64,000 bases of DNA from Muraenolepis orangiensis. Taxonomy: Eukaryota; Chordata; Actinopteri; Gadiformes; Muraenolepididae. Both the position numbers and the translations under genes were made by a program. The stretch spans positions 11,650,707-11,714,706 of the forward strand of contig CM051013.1 in assembly GCA_027704905.1 (NCBI GenBank). The letters run 5' to 3'. The notes beneath the pieces were generated by a model. It saw only the letters and a program-made list of their open reading frames with translations. It searched no databases and was not told where the DNA came from. This document shows, one piece after another, positions 1 to 10,240 of this stretch; positions within the stretch are counted from its first letter, which is position 1; the number at the start of each line of letters is the position of its first letter.

Positions 1-121
1 TGTAAACATTCACAGTGCAGGTATGTTCTTAATTAAGAAATACAAATTGATTAGCATGAAAAAATCTCTTAAAATGACAATTCAACAGGAAAGTATGTGG
101 AGAAGGACCATTACATACAAC

Positions 122-905
122 TAGAGGTGGGACGATCGATCGGCTTCCGATCATTATCGGCCGATTTTGAAGAAAAATGCACAATCGGAGAATGCCGATC
201 TTGCTTTAATGTTGCCGATTTCATAGCCGATCCTGCACGTGAGAAACACGTGAGCTCATCTCTTTACCAGCGAGTAAAACACGTGGGGCCCCGCCTCTTT
301 TCTAAACAGAGTGATACTCGCCCTGCCTCAACATGTCAGTGGTGTCTGCAGTGTGGAGTTTCTTCAAAGTGTGTGATACAGATGTAACATTTGCCATCTG
401 TAATGTGTGCAAAGAGAAAATATCTCGTGGAGGAAGCAAGGTAAAAAAATGTAATAAGACACCTGAAAACCCATCACCCAGCGCAGCATGGCGAGTTTGT
501 TAAACTGAACCCCAGGAATGCATGATGGATGAAACTGTTCTATAATACAGGGGTTCCCGCCCTTTTTTGTGCCACGGACCGGCAGATACATGAAAAATAT
601 ATAGATTATACTATATATATCATCTCTATCTATAGATTATACCGCCCGCCGTTCACCTCTCAAATTATTTGAGTCAAATATGATAAACACACAGCTGTTT
701 CGCCGCCCGGCAGTAACACCTCCACGGCCCGGTACCGGTCCGCGGCCCGGCGGTTGGGAACCCCTGCTATAATAGACTGCTATAGCAGCAATACACTGTA
801 GACCGCTATAGCTGCAAAAAAAATAAAAAATCGGTGATCGGTGGGGCAGATATTTCTCATTGTGATCGGTGATCGGTGGCAAAAAACGTGATCGTCCCAT
901 CCCTA
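122..905 (+). mobile_element. Non-autonomous hAT element with BED-finger remnant, in TNFR exon 2 of unit A
   Basis: Terminal inverted repeats TAGAGGTGGGACGATC and (other end, reversed) TAGGGATGGGACGATC bound the element. Flanking 8-bp target duplications are catacaac (114-121) and catagaac (906-913), one mismatch. From 333 the + strand encodes a ZBED-type BED zinc finger start (WSFFKVCDTDVTFAICNVC). Its histidine half (HLKTHHPAQHGEFVKLN) lies in another frame, so the finger is frameshifted near 450. A second hAT sits inside at 548-766. An inverted copy is at 7159-7948. Confidence 0.85.
548..766. mobile_element. Nested hAT MITE with perfect 8-bp target duplication
   Basis: The 219-bp insert begins caggggttccc and ends gggaacccctg. 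It is flanked by ctataata on both sides (540-547 and 767-774). No coding capacity is seen. The same insertion exists in the other copy of the host element (7298-7522), so it was in place before the host element spread. Confidence 0.85.
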
Positions 906-1840
906 CATAGAACCATTACAAAGTGAAAACCATGTGAACCAGGAACCTTCAAAGATGGCCATAATGCCCTGAAGCAGTGCTCTAACTATACACGGTGTGA
1001 CGCAAGTACATGCTACCCCCAGATCTAGATTCAAGATTCAAGAAACTTTATTTATCCCGAGGGAAATCTACTGTTCGCCATTAACCGTTCAACATTATAT
1101 TGTTCATGTTCGTTCAGAGAGGTTGTGTATGTTGTCTCAGGTTGTCACTAACTGCGTTGTGGTTGACAGGTCTCGGCCTGAAGGAGAAGAAGTCGTGTAC
1201 AGCAACATCAGATGCCCTGTGTGAGACCCGGGACGGATACTTCTGTGTTGACCCCAGTGGAGGTGGATGTTTGGCAGCTCAGAACCACCATCTGACTTGT
1301 AGTCCTGGTCAATACATCAGTCAAAGAGGTCGGTGTCTACATCTAAACATCAACGTTAAATCACAGCGTCCAAACAGGGTGCTGTACTTTATTTTGCTCT
1401 TTTAAGAGACCCATCCAGCCTACATTAGCATTCAACACATGATCTACTCGTCATCTACTATTATCAGGTAGTCATAAGTACACCCATATTAACTTTATAC
1501 AATACAGGGAGGCACAATCAGACAGATTATTTATATGAACCATCCCTCTTACAAAGGCAATGACTTTAGTTTGGACTTAAAGAGTGAAAAGGAACGCAAT
1601 GGAAGACCGGATTGTTGATTGAAATGAGTCAGGCCAACACACCCTTACTAAGGAAAGGAGTTATAACTGATAATATCACTTTGTGTGTGTGAATGACCAT
1701 GTTTCAATAAAACATGGAAACATGTTTTAATTCATTTTTCTACAGGAACACCAGATAATGGCACAGAGTGCCTTCACTGTACTGAAGGAACATTCTCAAA
1801 CAGCATATCAACGTCTTGCCAGACCCACACAAAGTAAGTG

Positions 1841-1876
1841 TATGTATGTATGTATGTATGTATGTATGTATGTATG
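1841..1876. repeat. (TATG)n microsatellite in intron 4 of unit A
   Basis: About nine uninterrupted TATG units lie just after the exon 4 donor site. Confidence 0.9.
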
Positions 1877-2335
1877 TTAGCTTTGTAACAGAAGCCAGCC
1901 GGTGGTGCTGTGCAGTGAAGTAAACCTCACTCCCCGGTGATGAAGCTACAGCGTGGGCTTTAGCTTCTCACGTTAGAGCGTCGCCTTTAGTTCGAATCCC
2001 CCCCCCCCCCCATGGTTGTTGCCAGTTGATGTTGCAGACCTCTGGTTGTGTTGCTTACTGCATTCGCCCTAGCATGTACAGACATGTACAGAGAGACCAC
2101 CCACTTGCCAAACTCCATCCTTCTCTCCTATTTTCTCACGTCTTCCCTCTAATTAGCTCCTCTCCCCTCATTGGACGGCAGAAAGTTATCATACTTATCC
2201 CCAGCCCATCTCTCTCCATACGCGTCATGGCTGTGCTGAGTGAATGGCGCCTACTAAACATAACATGTGGTTTGTGTCCTTTGTATTTCAGATGTGAAAC
2301 TGTTGGACTCAAGCTGATAAAACCAGGAAGTGATT

Positions 2336-2761
2336 CAGCGACTGTATCATAACTCCCTACCTCTACCTATGGTTAACATATTTATTGTTTACATACCTTT
2401 ATGATTGCCATGTACATTTTTACTGTACTTACGGTATAGTATATACCGTATATATATTATACCGGATATATATTATATATCTTCAATTGTGGATATAACT
2501 ACATACCCCTGCTCACTACCTGCTGTATATACAAGTATATATATATATATATATTTATCTTGTTGATACAACTGATTACCCCTGCTCAGTACCTGTTTCT
2601 ACTTTTATACTTACCTTTATATACTTCAGTATATCACTATCAGTTCTTTGAGACTTGCAAGTTTTCACTTTTGACTTCTGGTGACGAGTTGTTCTCTTAC
2701 CTTCCTTTGTTGAAACACTAATGTAAGCGTCTGCTAAATGACTGTAATGTAATGTAATGTA

Positions 2762-2795
<34 letters not shown>

Positions 2796-2900
2796 TTATA
2801 CCTATAATTCTGCACATATCTCATACCTACTCTATAAGTTATTTTATACCTGTTTTTAGTAGTAGTTTTTTAGTAGACAGTTTTTACATATTATTTAACC
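2336..2900 (+). mobile_element. LINE 3' untranslated tail fused to TNFR exon 5 of unit A
   Basis: The sequence from about 2336 matches the 3' tails after LINE coding remnants elsewhere (3586-4000 and 55283-55460): tgtatcataactccctacc, then ttattgtttacatacct, then TA-rich DNA. A second tail (gtctgctaaatgactgtaa with TGTAA repeats, 2725-2762) is inserted in it. The stretch supplies the stop codon of unit A. Confidence 0.7.
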
Positions 2901-2987
2901 ACTGTACATAATATGCGTACCATGCACTTTACTGCAACATTTGCACTATGGTGAGATGCCAAATTATTTCAATGCATCTCAGAGATG

Positions 2988-3041
2988 CATTCGAGTCCGA
3001 GTCAGAGATGCAACAATGCATCTCTGACTCGGACTCGAATG
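2988..3041. repeat. Perfect 25-bp inverted repeat with 4-base loop
   Basis: Arms 2988-3012 and 3017-3041 are exact reverse complements around loop acaa. The matching stretch upstream of unit C (32115-32155) has only the right arm, so the left arm looks like a fold-back copy. It lies about 20 bases before the CCAAT-like site of the unit B promoter. Confidence 0.9.
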
Positions 3042-4167
3042 TGGAAACGACCAATCATGATCCTGGGGGCGTGGACAACCGATTGACATAAAATGCTTTA
3101 CGAGCAGAGGGGCATTAGAGGTGGCAAAAATTATTCCTTTCCGGGATCCAGTTCACTTTGTTCAGTTCACCTAAAATATCTAGCTCTTTTAGCTCTTTTA
3201 GATCATTCGCAAACTAGTTCAGTGTCAGTTTGCCACTTCTGGTTCACTTCCGGTTGTAGTTTCTATGTAGTTTCCTTTAATGTGTTTTACCCAGGTATGT
3301 GGGGGAATAACGTTTTAATAAATCATGTATTTGTCTAACATGCAGGTTTTGTTTCCATGTGTAAAATGTAGTCACTGCGTTGTTTATGCCGTGAACGACT
3401 TGTTTTACAACCAGTCACAGAATCATAACGGGCAATACTTGTTTTTTCGTAAATCAGCTGTCATCTCTCTGAACCACGATGACACCCCCCCCCCCCTTCC
3501 CCCGACTCTGCTGCCAGTGCCCAACGTACAAACTCTGAACTCGCTGACTTTATCCTATCACCATCAATGTCTTCAATAGCCTTGCACTGTAATCACAACT
3601 CCCTGCCTCTACCTATAGTTTACATTTGATTATTTATTGTTTACATACCTGTATGATAGCCATGTACATTTTTATTTTGACTGTACTTACCAGCCTTATG
3701 TATCCTATTGATATAATTGCATACCCATGATCACTACCTGTTGAATACTTGTATTTTACCTGTGTATATATATATACACCTATAATCCTTATTCTTATAC
3801 ATACTCTATAAGTAGTTTTATACCGTTTTTATATTACACTGTCTTTACATCTTATTTAACCACTGTACATTATATATTACCCTGCACTTTACAGTAACAT
3901 TTGCACTCTGGTTAGATGGCAGCTTATTTTCGCTGTACTTTACTTGTGCTGTGCAATGACAACACATTTGCATCTAATCTAATATAATATTATATTTAAA
4001 ATATAAATTATTTTAAAAAACGAAGTGAAAGAACGAACGAGTTGGAATATGGGAATGAACGATGGTTCTCGTTCACTGAAAAGACCCGTTCGTTAAGACC
4101 CGTTCGTTCACGAACGACACACCACTAAGGGGCGTACAACTGCTGAGTCTTCCTCAAGTACAGTACG
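3042..4167 (+). promoter_or_regulatory. Probable promoter and untranslated exon 1 of TNFR unit B, interrupted by a hAT element
   Basis: Three copies of this block lie 5-6.5 kb before the signal-peptide exons of units B, C and D. Each has a CCAAT-type site (accaatcatg), a GC-rich box (ctgggggcg), an A/T-rich stretch, then cttcctcaagta and a good splice donor (tacg followed by gtaagc at 4168). In this copy a 1.0-kb hAT separates the box elements (3047-3107) from the putative exon (4136-4167). The promoter and exon assignment rests on conservation between copies and the donor; no transcript data were available. Confidence 0.45.
3116..4127. mobile_element. hAT-like element in the unit B promoter, with nested LINE tail
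   Basis: Ends are tagaggtgg and ccacta. Flanks are aggggcat (3108-3115) and aggggcgt (4128-4135), an 8-bp target duplication with one mismatch. The empty site is seen in the unit C copy near 32226-32235. Inside, 3459-4000 is a LINE 3' end (AVISLN coding remnant, then the untranslated tail ending in a tcta-rich run). The right end carries the cgttcgtt-rich subterminal repeats common in fish hAT elements. Confidence 0.75.
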
Positions 4168-6278
4168 GTAAGCTATGCACTCTCCAGTTTAAGTTAACAA
4201 TGATATGCTCGTCAGTATATTGAAGTCATTTGTTTAGACGTGTATTAACAACGGTGTTAAATTGATGCTTTCGCTTTTCCGCTGGTTAGTTAAAGAAACG
4301 GTTTTCAACATTCTGGCTCCTGTGAAGGGGTCTCTGACACTGAGCTGTGGTTGGCACTTTTCTAGGGGTTTTACTTTTTTTACGTCTCAGGCACCACAAT
4401 ATGGTCGGTTATGAATAAAACAATAACGAATAATGAACAAAAACAACCTTTCATAATCCATAATACTGACATTTGTCGAGTGGACTCAAATGCACCACCC
4501 AGAGACACGGTCAAGGGTTTACTGGAATGGAGAAGCGGTTGTAGGCGTAGGCGGAGTTTGACCTTTGCGCTTTCCCTTTGTGTTGTGTCAGTTAAAGATA
4601 ATGTTTAACTGACTAAGTAACTATAGAGATAGTGCGCATTTAAGCCACGCCCACACCAGGCGCGAAAACAAGATCAACTGAAACATGCCTAAAAGCTGAT
4701 TTGGGACAGTGTGCTCGACCAATAAGATAAAAAACCCAGAACTACATTTTAACAAACTGCCTAACCGAAAAAATGAATTATTTACCTTGTTGGTAGTGCA
4801 ATCATGTCACACACAAGAGCTTTTAGACATGTTTCCGTTTTTTATTAGAAAACGAAAATGACCAGGAGGCACCTTCTCATAATACAAAGTCAATGGAGAG
4901 CGATGAAATGCCCCCCCCCCCCCCCCGGTGGGCGTGGCTTTCGGACACTAACGGAAGACATAGTGCCAAGCTATAAATCCGTAAAGCCAAACACAGCGCA
5001 TCAAATCATGTCTTTCACACATGAGTGCAGTGCCGCACACAACTGAAGCAAACTGGCAACCATAAAGTTAAAGTCTGAAAAGTGAATTGTCAATTTGTTT
5101 TTATTAAACAGTTAGGCTTTCCTTTTCCATGTACCCTTTTAACACATTTGGTGTTACATTGAAAACGGTCAGGGGAGAAATGAAATGTAAAAAAAACAAA
5201 TAATGATTAAAAACAAACGGAACAGGAACGGGAATCAGTCCGGGTACACTGGAGAGTCCAGTGTCACCTGGACAATCCGGTTAATTATCATGCGCTGCAG
5301 GTGTGGGGGAAATGTAAATGCGGGTTGGTGCTGCCCCCTAGTGGAGGCAGGTTGAATAGCCATTGTGACAGATCTCTCTGTGTGTCACCAATGTAATGGC
5401 TGTACACACTTTTAATATATGTCCTCACATTCCATAGTCTAGGTCATGTATTTCACCTATGTGTATAACATATTAGTCTTGCTGATCTGACATAACGCCG
5501 CAGTGAAAAAGCAGGAAGGGAAGGCAGCCAGTACCTCTGCCTCCCTGAAGGGGGCGTGTGTGAGCACACAGGCTTGTTCTGCTATTGCTCTTCTCCACGT
5601 ATTACAGACACATGGCATTGTGGGTAATATGCTAGCTAAGAAAGTCAAGTAGAGAATGTCAAGTGCACCGCATCAGTCCATTTATTTTTATTTTTTGCCC
5701 TGACTGGAAAAATGGAAGATTATATATATAAGCTAAAACATTTCTCAAAACTTGACTTTCAATCAAAACTGGAAGTTAGTACTTTCATTTGTATTGAATG
5801 GGTATGAATTGTGATGGCACTTTAAGAACACACGGAGGGTGCAGAGCAAATGCGCTCTCTCTGAGCCGCTATAAATGTAACGTTCTTCTTTGGCCAAATA
5901 TGTACCTTACATACTGTGTGTGTAAAGAATGCTGATATGGGATATGAAGCATAACCAGTAGTCAATGTGCAAGCAGCCAGTTGAATGGTGAATTTATGTT
6001 ACTCTGTTGAATTCATATATTTGTAAATCTGACTAAGAAGAGTCAGTGCCTCCCCAGCCCCAAACCTCACCGCACGTCACTGTGTCGTGCAGTGTGGACA
6101 GTTTCTTTCTGTGGACAGCAGAAAGTTGGAGTGGTTTCCTACTGATCTCTTTAAATGCTTAACAAACAGCTTGTGTTCCGATACTTGTGTTACCTATACA
6201 TGTGTTTCCCGACACTCAAACACTTTCTTTATGTCCTACACACAAAGAAATATGCTGCATTTTGTGTTTATTAGCTGG
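4168..6278. other. Spacer, probable intron 1 of unit B; no gene recognised
   Basis: No frame longer than about 80 codons and no domain is recognised. There is a C-run at 4911-4926 beside a gtgggcgtgg box. Short similarity to 34845-34880 (tttactggaatggagaa) suggests old repeat DNA. Confidence 0.5.
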
Positions 6279-6851
6279 TGTAGTATAATTTCTACTCGGT
6301 GGAATAAGAATCTTTCTCAGAGGTCCGGATACTAAGTTCAAGGTGTTTATTGAACAAAGCATCAAATGAAAGCATCTGCTGCAGCGAGATGGAGCCTGCC
6401 GTGCCAATTCGCAGAACTGGCGACGCGCTCCTTTACCCAACATTATATAGACAATAGCATCATAGAACAACCACTACTCCTAGTGGTCAAAGTAACAAAC
6501 ATCAACTTAATACTATTGGTCTGAGAGGTACAACCAGTATCCTGGTTGGTCACTGTGTCTTCCTCGGTGTCTTCATCGTCACGTCACAAGTTTATGGCTC
6601 AAACCCCCAAGGGGGTCGTATTTGGCTTGCACAACATTCTGTAGGATACCGTTGAAAACCAGCCTAAAGGCACCATAACAAGGGCCTGAAGGCACAACAA
6701 CACCTACACATCTGGAACTGCTTAACACATCTCTATGTCCTAGTGGGCCTTGCGGTCCACCAGCAGATTATGCTGTAGCCACCTACTGCAATGTATAGAG
6801 GATCCAAAGACAGTGTTTTAGATTATAATAAGGGTATAAAAATACACTACA
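6279..6851 (-). mobile_element. Probable solo LTR
   Basis: On the minus strand the element starts TGTAGTGTATTTTTATACCC and ends ACTACA. Four-base duplications ctgg flank it (6275-6278 and 6852-6855). A related, opposite-strand copy is at 46710-47162. No internal coding region is attached. Confidence 0.6.
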
Positions 6852-6936
6852 CTGGTCGCCAACCAACTACATGCATACCGCCCACTAGTGGCTGTGGAGC
6901 TCTCTCTGAACACAGAACTTAATTTGATTAAATTTA

Positions 6937-7060
6937 AAAAAATTGTCATTGCACAGCACAAGTACAGCGCAGCGAAAATAATTTTGCATCTAACAGAGTC
7001 TAACAGAGTGCATCTAACAGAGTGCAAATGTTGCAGTAAAGTGCATGGTCATATATCGTT
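6937..7060 (-). mobile_element. LINE 3' tail fragment
   Basis: Read on the minus strand it gives tgcactttactgcaacattt, then the tgtgcaatgacaa-type ending also seen near 3890-3960 on the plus strand. No coding sequence remains. Confidence 0.6.
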
Positions 7061-7099
7061 TACAGTTGCTAAAACTAGGTATAAAGTGGAATATGAGCA

Positions 7100-7126
7100 T
7101 AATAATAGGTATATATACGTATATAC

Positions 7127-7158
<32 letters not shown>
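7100..7158. repeat. TA-rich simple repeat
   Basis: Nearly pure TA dinucleotides directly before the inverted hAT copy. The hAT target duplication cannot be separated from it. Confidence 0.85.
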
Positions 7159-7161
<3 letters not shown>

Positions 7162-7948
7162 GGATGGGACGATCACGTTTTTTGCCACCGATCACCGATC
7201 ACAATGAGAAATATCTGCCCCACCGATCACCGATCTTTTATTTTTTTTGCAGCTATAGCGGTCTACAGTGTATTGCTGCTATAGCAGTCTATTATTGCAG
7301 GGGTTCCCAAACGCCGGGTCGCGGACCGGTACCGGGCCGTGGAGGTGTTACTGCCAGGCGGCGAAACAGCTGTGTGTTTATCATCATATTTGACTCAAAT
7401 AATTTGAGTATAGGTGAACGGCGGGCGGTATAATCTATAGATAGAGATGATATATATAGTATAATCTATATATTTTTCATGTATCTGCCGGTCCGTGGCA
7501 CAAAAAAGGGTGGGAACCCCTGTATTATAGAACAGTTTCATCCATCATGCATTCCTGGGGTTCAGTTTAACAAACTCGCCATGCTGCGCTGGGTGATGGG
7601 TTTTCAGGTGTCTTATAAATTTTTTTTACCTTGCTTCCTCCACGAGATATTTTCTCTTTGCACACATTACAGATGGCAAATGTTACATCTGTATCACACA
7701 CTTTGAAGAAACTCCACACTGCAGACACCGCTGACATGTTGAGGCAGGGCGAGTATCACTCTGTTTAGAAAAGAGGCGGGGCCCCACGTGTTTTACTCGC
7801 TGGTAAAGAGATGAGCTCACGTGTTTCTCACGTGCAGGATCGGCTATGAAATCGGCAACATTAAAGCAAGATCGGCATTCTCCGATTGTGCATTTTTCTT
7901 CAAAATCGGCCGATAATGATCGGAAGCCGATCGATCGTCCCACCTCTA
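7159..7948 (-). mobile_element. Second copy of the BED-finger hAT, inverted
   Basis: Same termini as 122-905, in opposite orientation. It carries the same BED-finger start (minus strand, from 7737) and the same nested hAT at 7298-7522 (flanks tattattg and tattatag). TA repeat lies on both sides. Confidence 0.85.
7298..7522. mobile_element. Nested hAT MITE in the inverted copy
   Basis: Starts caggggttcccaa and ends gggaacccctg, at the same host position as 548-766, so it is the same insertion event. Confidence 0.8.
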
Positions 7949-8050
7949 ATATATATATATATACATACACAGGTAAGTAAGTATTTAACAGGTAGTGATC
8001 AGGGGTATGCATTTATGAAAAGCAGGATAAATATATATAAATGTATATAC

Positions 8051-8757
8051 CAGTGGCGAACCGTGTCTATCACAACAGGACCTTCTGTACACCACCCCCC
8101 CCCCCCCCTACTTACAATTAGGTTGTTCTAGCCAGACAGACGTCACGGAGGCAGTCACTTTATGCGTTATCTCATTTAGACAGATGTCACAGCCAATTTC
8201 CAAGTTGACCATAGTTGACAAAGAAGTGTCCATGTAGTGAAGTAACCCAACACAGACCACCACACACAGGCTATGGATGAATGGCTGTACTGGTCCTGTA
8301 GCTCGCTACATCATCACACACCATCAGGGCCTTCTCCACTCAGCTAGGACTATTACCAATGCAAAGAAAGATCAAGTCAAAACTCTCAATTTAAATGCAC
8401 AACAATGCTTAACAAACTCAAGACAGCCATTAACTCATCATTCAACATGTGTGTGGAAACAAAATGCAACAACCAGCTCAACGAGATGCAACACTGCGAC
8501 AAAACCAGCAAAGACAAATTAGTCTCACTCACCAATGATGTTCACTTAAAGTTGAATGTTTCGAGATGAATGTTTCGATAACCCGGTCATAAAGCTGATC
8601 ACTGCTTTTCAGATCCAAAAGAAGTTGCCTTTCAATAGCTATGGAAGCTAATTCAGTGAGTCGGGATTGTCCTGTTCTGTTCCTCGCATATGTTTTTATC
8701 TGTTTGAGGGCGGACAATGTCCTTACCACAGATGCAGTGGTGACAGGGATCGTTACA
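8051..8757 (-). mobile_element. 3' end of an autonomous-type hAT, transposase C-terminus retained
   Basis: Terminal repeat CAGTGGCGAA starts at 8051. On the minus strand about 8757 to 8529 encodes the hAT C-terminal dimerisation region (TIPVTTASVVRTLSALKQIK, then RLTELASIAIERQLL), ending SEHHW and stop. The same SEHHW-stop ending and 3' region occur in the deletion derivative at 32625-34474, so both belong to one family. A TA run and a LINE cut it at about 8760. A 500-base open frame over 8529-9029 is a LINE/hAT chimera, not a gene. Confidence 0.75.
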
Positions 8758-8789
8758 ACTTTATATATATATATATATATATATATAGC

Positions 8790-10035
8790 AGCAGCAGGGG
8801 GGGGGGGGCAGCAGGGGTGCGGCAGCAAGGGGGGGGCAGCAGGGGAGGGCTGGGGCTGTCTTTGTGGTGCAGAGTTCAGAGAGATGACAGCTGGGTGGGA
8901 AGAAGCTGTTCCTAGGCCTGCTTGACTTGGAACAGAGGTTTCTATAGCACCTCCCGAAGGGGAGGAGGGCAAACAGTCCATGGTTGGGGTGAGAGGGGTC
9001 TTCCACAATTTTTGTGCCTCCTCAGTCACGTTGTGGTGGGTAGTGTTTAATGCAGGTAGGGGTAATCAAACGATGTGTTGGGCGGTTTTCACCACCCTCT
9101 GCATTCCGGTCAGAAACAGTGCAGTTGCCGTACCACACTGTGATGCAGTTGGTGAGGAGGATGCTTTCAATAGCACACGGGTAAAAGTTCACCAGAATCT
9201 GAGGTGACAGGTGGGCTTTCCTCAGTCTCCTCAGGAAGAAGAGACGCTGGTGAGCCTTCTTTACCAGTGAGGCAGTATTGAGGGACCAGGAGAGGTCCTC
9301 GGAGATGTGGACCCCCAAGAATTTGAAGCTGGAGACACGCTCAACCTCCGTTCCGTTGAGCTCCTTGGTCTTCTTGGTGTTGAGGGCCAGGTGTCAGTGC
9401 ACCACGCCACCAGGTGCTAGACCTCGTCCCTGTAGGCTGCCTCATCGTTGTTTTTGAAGAGGCCCACAACCGTTGTGTCGTCGGCAAACTTGATGATGGT
9501 GTTTGTACCATGTACAGGAGTGCAGTCGTGGGTGAAGAGGGAGTAGAGGAGAGGGCTCAGAACACAGGCTTGTGGAACACCGGTGTTCAGGGTGAGGGTG
9601 GAGGAGGTGAGATGGTCTAACCTGACTGACTGGGGTCTGTTGGTTAGGAAGTCTAATAACCAGTTACAAACAGAGGGGTTAATGTCAAGGTTCTTGGTTT
9701 TCATGAGGTCACCAAGTTTGAAGATGAGTTGGATGATGGTGTTAAATGCTGAGCTGATGTCGATGAACAGCATACTCACGTGGGTGTTGAGTGAAGAGCT
9801 GAGGAAATGGCGTCCTCCGTCTTCCTGCTCTCACGGTAGGCAAATTGCTATTTATCCAGTGAGGGTGACAGGCCAGATTTGAGGTGAGCCAGGCCCAGCC
9901 TCTCGAAGCACTTCATGATGATGGGGGTGAGTGCAACGGGGCAGAAGGCTCGCTGTCAGTAAGGACCTCGGTCAGCTGCTCAGCACAGTTCCTGAGCACA
10001 CGACCGGGGATGCCATCAGGACCAACTGCCTTATG
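8790..10035 (-). mobile_element. LINE (CR1/L2-type), 3' half of ORF2, degenerate
   Basis: Minus-strand frames at 9417-9779, 9022-9318 and 8761-9006 encode successive pieces of a reverse transcriptase: SMLFIDISSAFNTI, the catalytic box FADDTTVV (Asp-Asp kept), GVHISEDLSWSLNTASLVKK and the C-terminal HPNHGLFALLP region. Frameshifts separate the pieces. The endonuclease domain is absent. The 3' part runs into G-rich and TA repeats. The other end joins the unit B upstream flank directly at about 10035. Confidence 0.8.
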
Positions 10036-10240
10036 CGCAATCACATCCCTTTTGATAGAGTTTGTCTACAGTTCACAACACACATGTTCATATGTTCCAA
10101 ACCAGCCTACATTCATTCGGGTGATTTAAACGGTGGTTAAATATGATACGAACACGGATAACACTATAATTGATACGTAACTTCCCCGTCTTGTCTGAAG
10201 ATATTTATTGACTGCTGGTTTTGTTTTGATCTCTCCCCAG

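Larger units (their letters stand above)
89..2352 (+). pseudogene. TNFR-superfamily unit A (HVEM/CD40-like), 3' part, disrupted
   Basis: Members of this family are cell-surface cytokine receptors with cysteine-rich domains (CRDs). Visible exons: exon 2 at 89-1005, split by a hAT element at 122-905 and encoding CEPGTFKDGHNALKQCS after the insertion; exon 3 at 1170-1328 (GLGLKEKKSCTATSDALCE, a CRD); exon 4 at 1746-1833 (ECLHCTEGTFSNSISTSCQ); exon 5 at 2291-2352. Exons follow AG and precede GT in the same phases as units B-D (exon 4 is 88 bp in every unit; exon 3 is one codon longer here). Without the hAT, exon 2 would still be one base short against unit B. Exon 5 stops at 2350-2352 before the membrane helix, because LINE 3' sequence replaces its end. 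The signal-peptide exon must lie left of the window. The fragment could still yield a soluble CRD product by exon skipping, but a pseudogene is more likely. Confidence 0.75.

Noticed and set aside
8529..9029. A 166-codon minus-strand frame as one protein
   Set aside because: It fuses LINE C-terminal sequence, a G/C-rich and TA repeat, and a hAT transposase C-terminus; a chance chimera.
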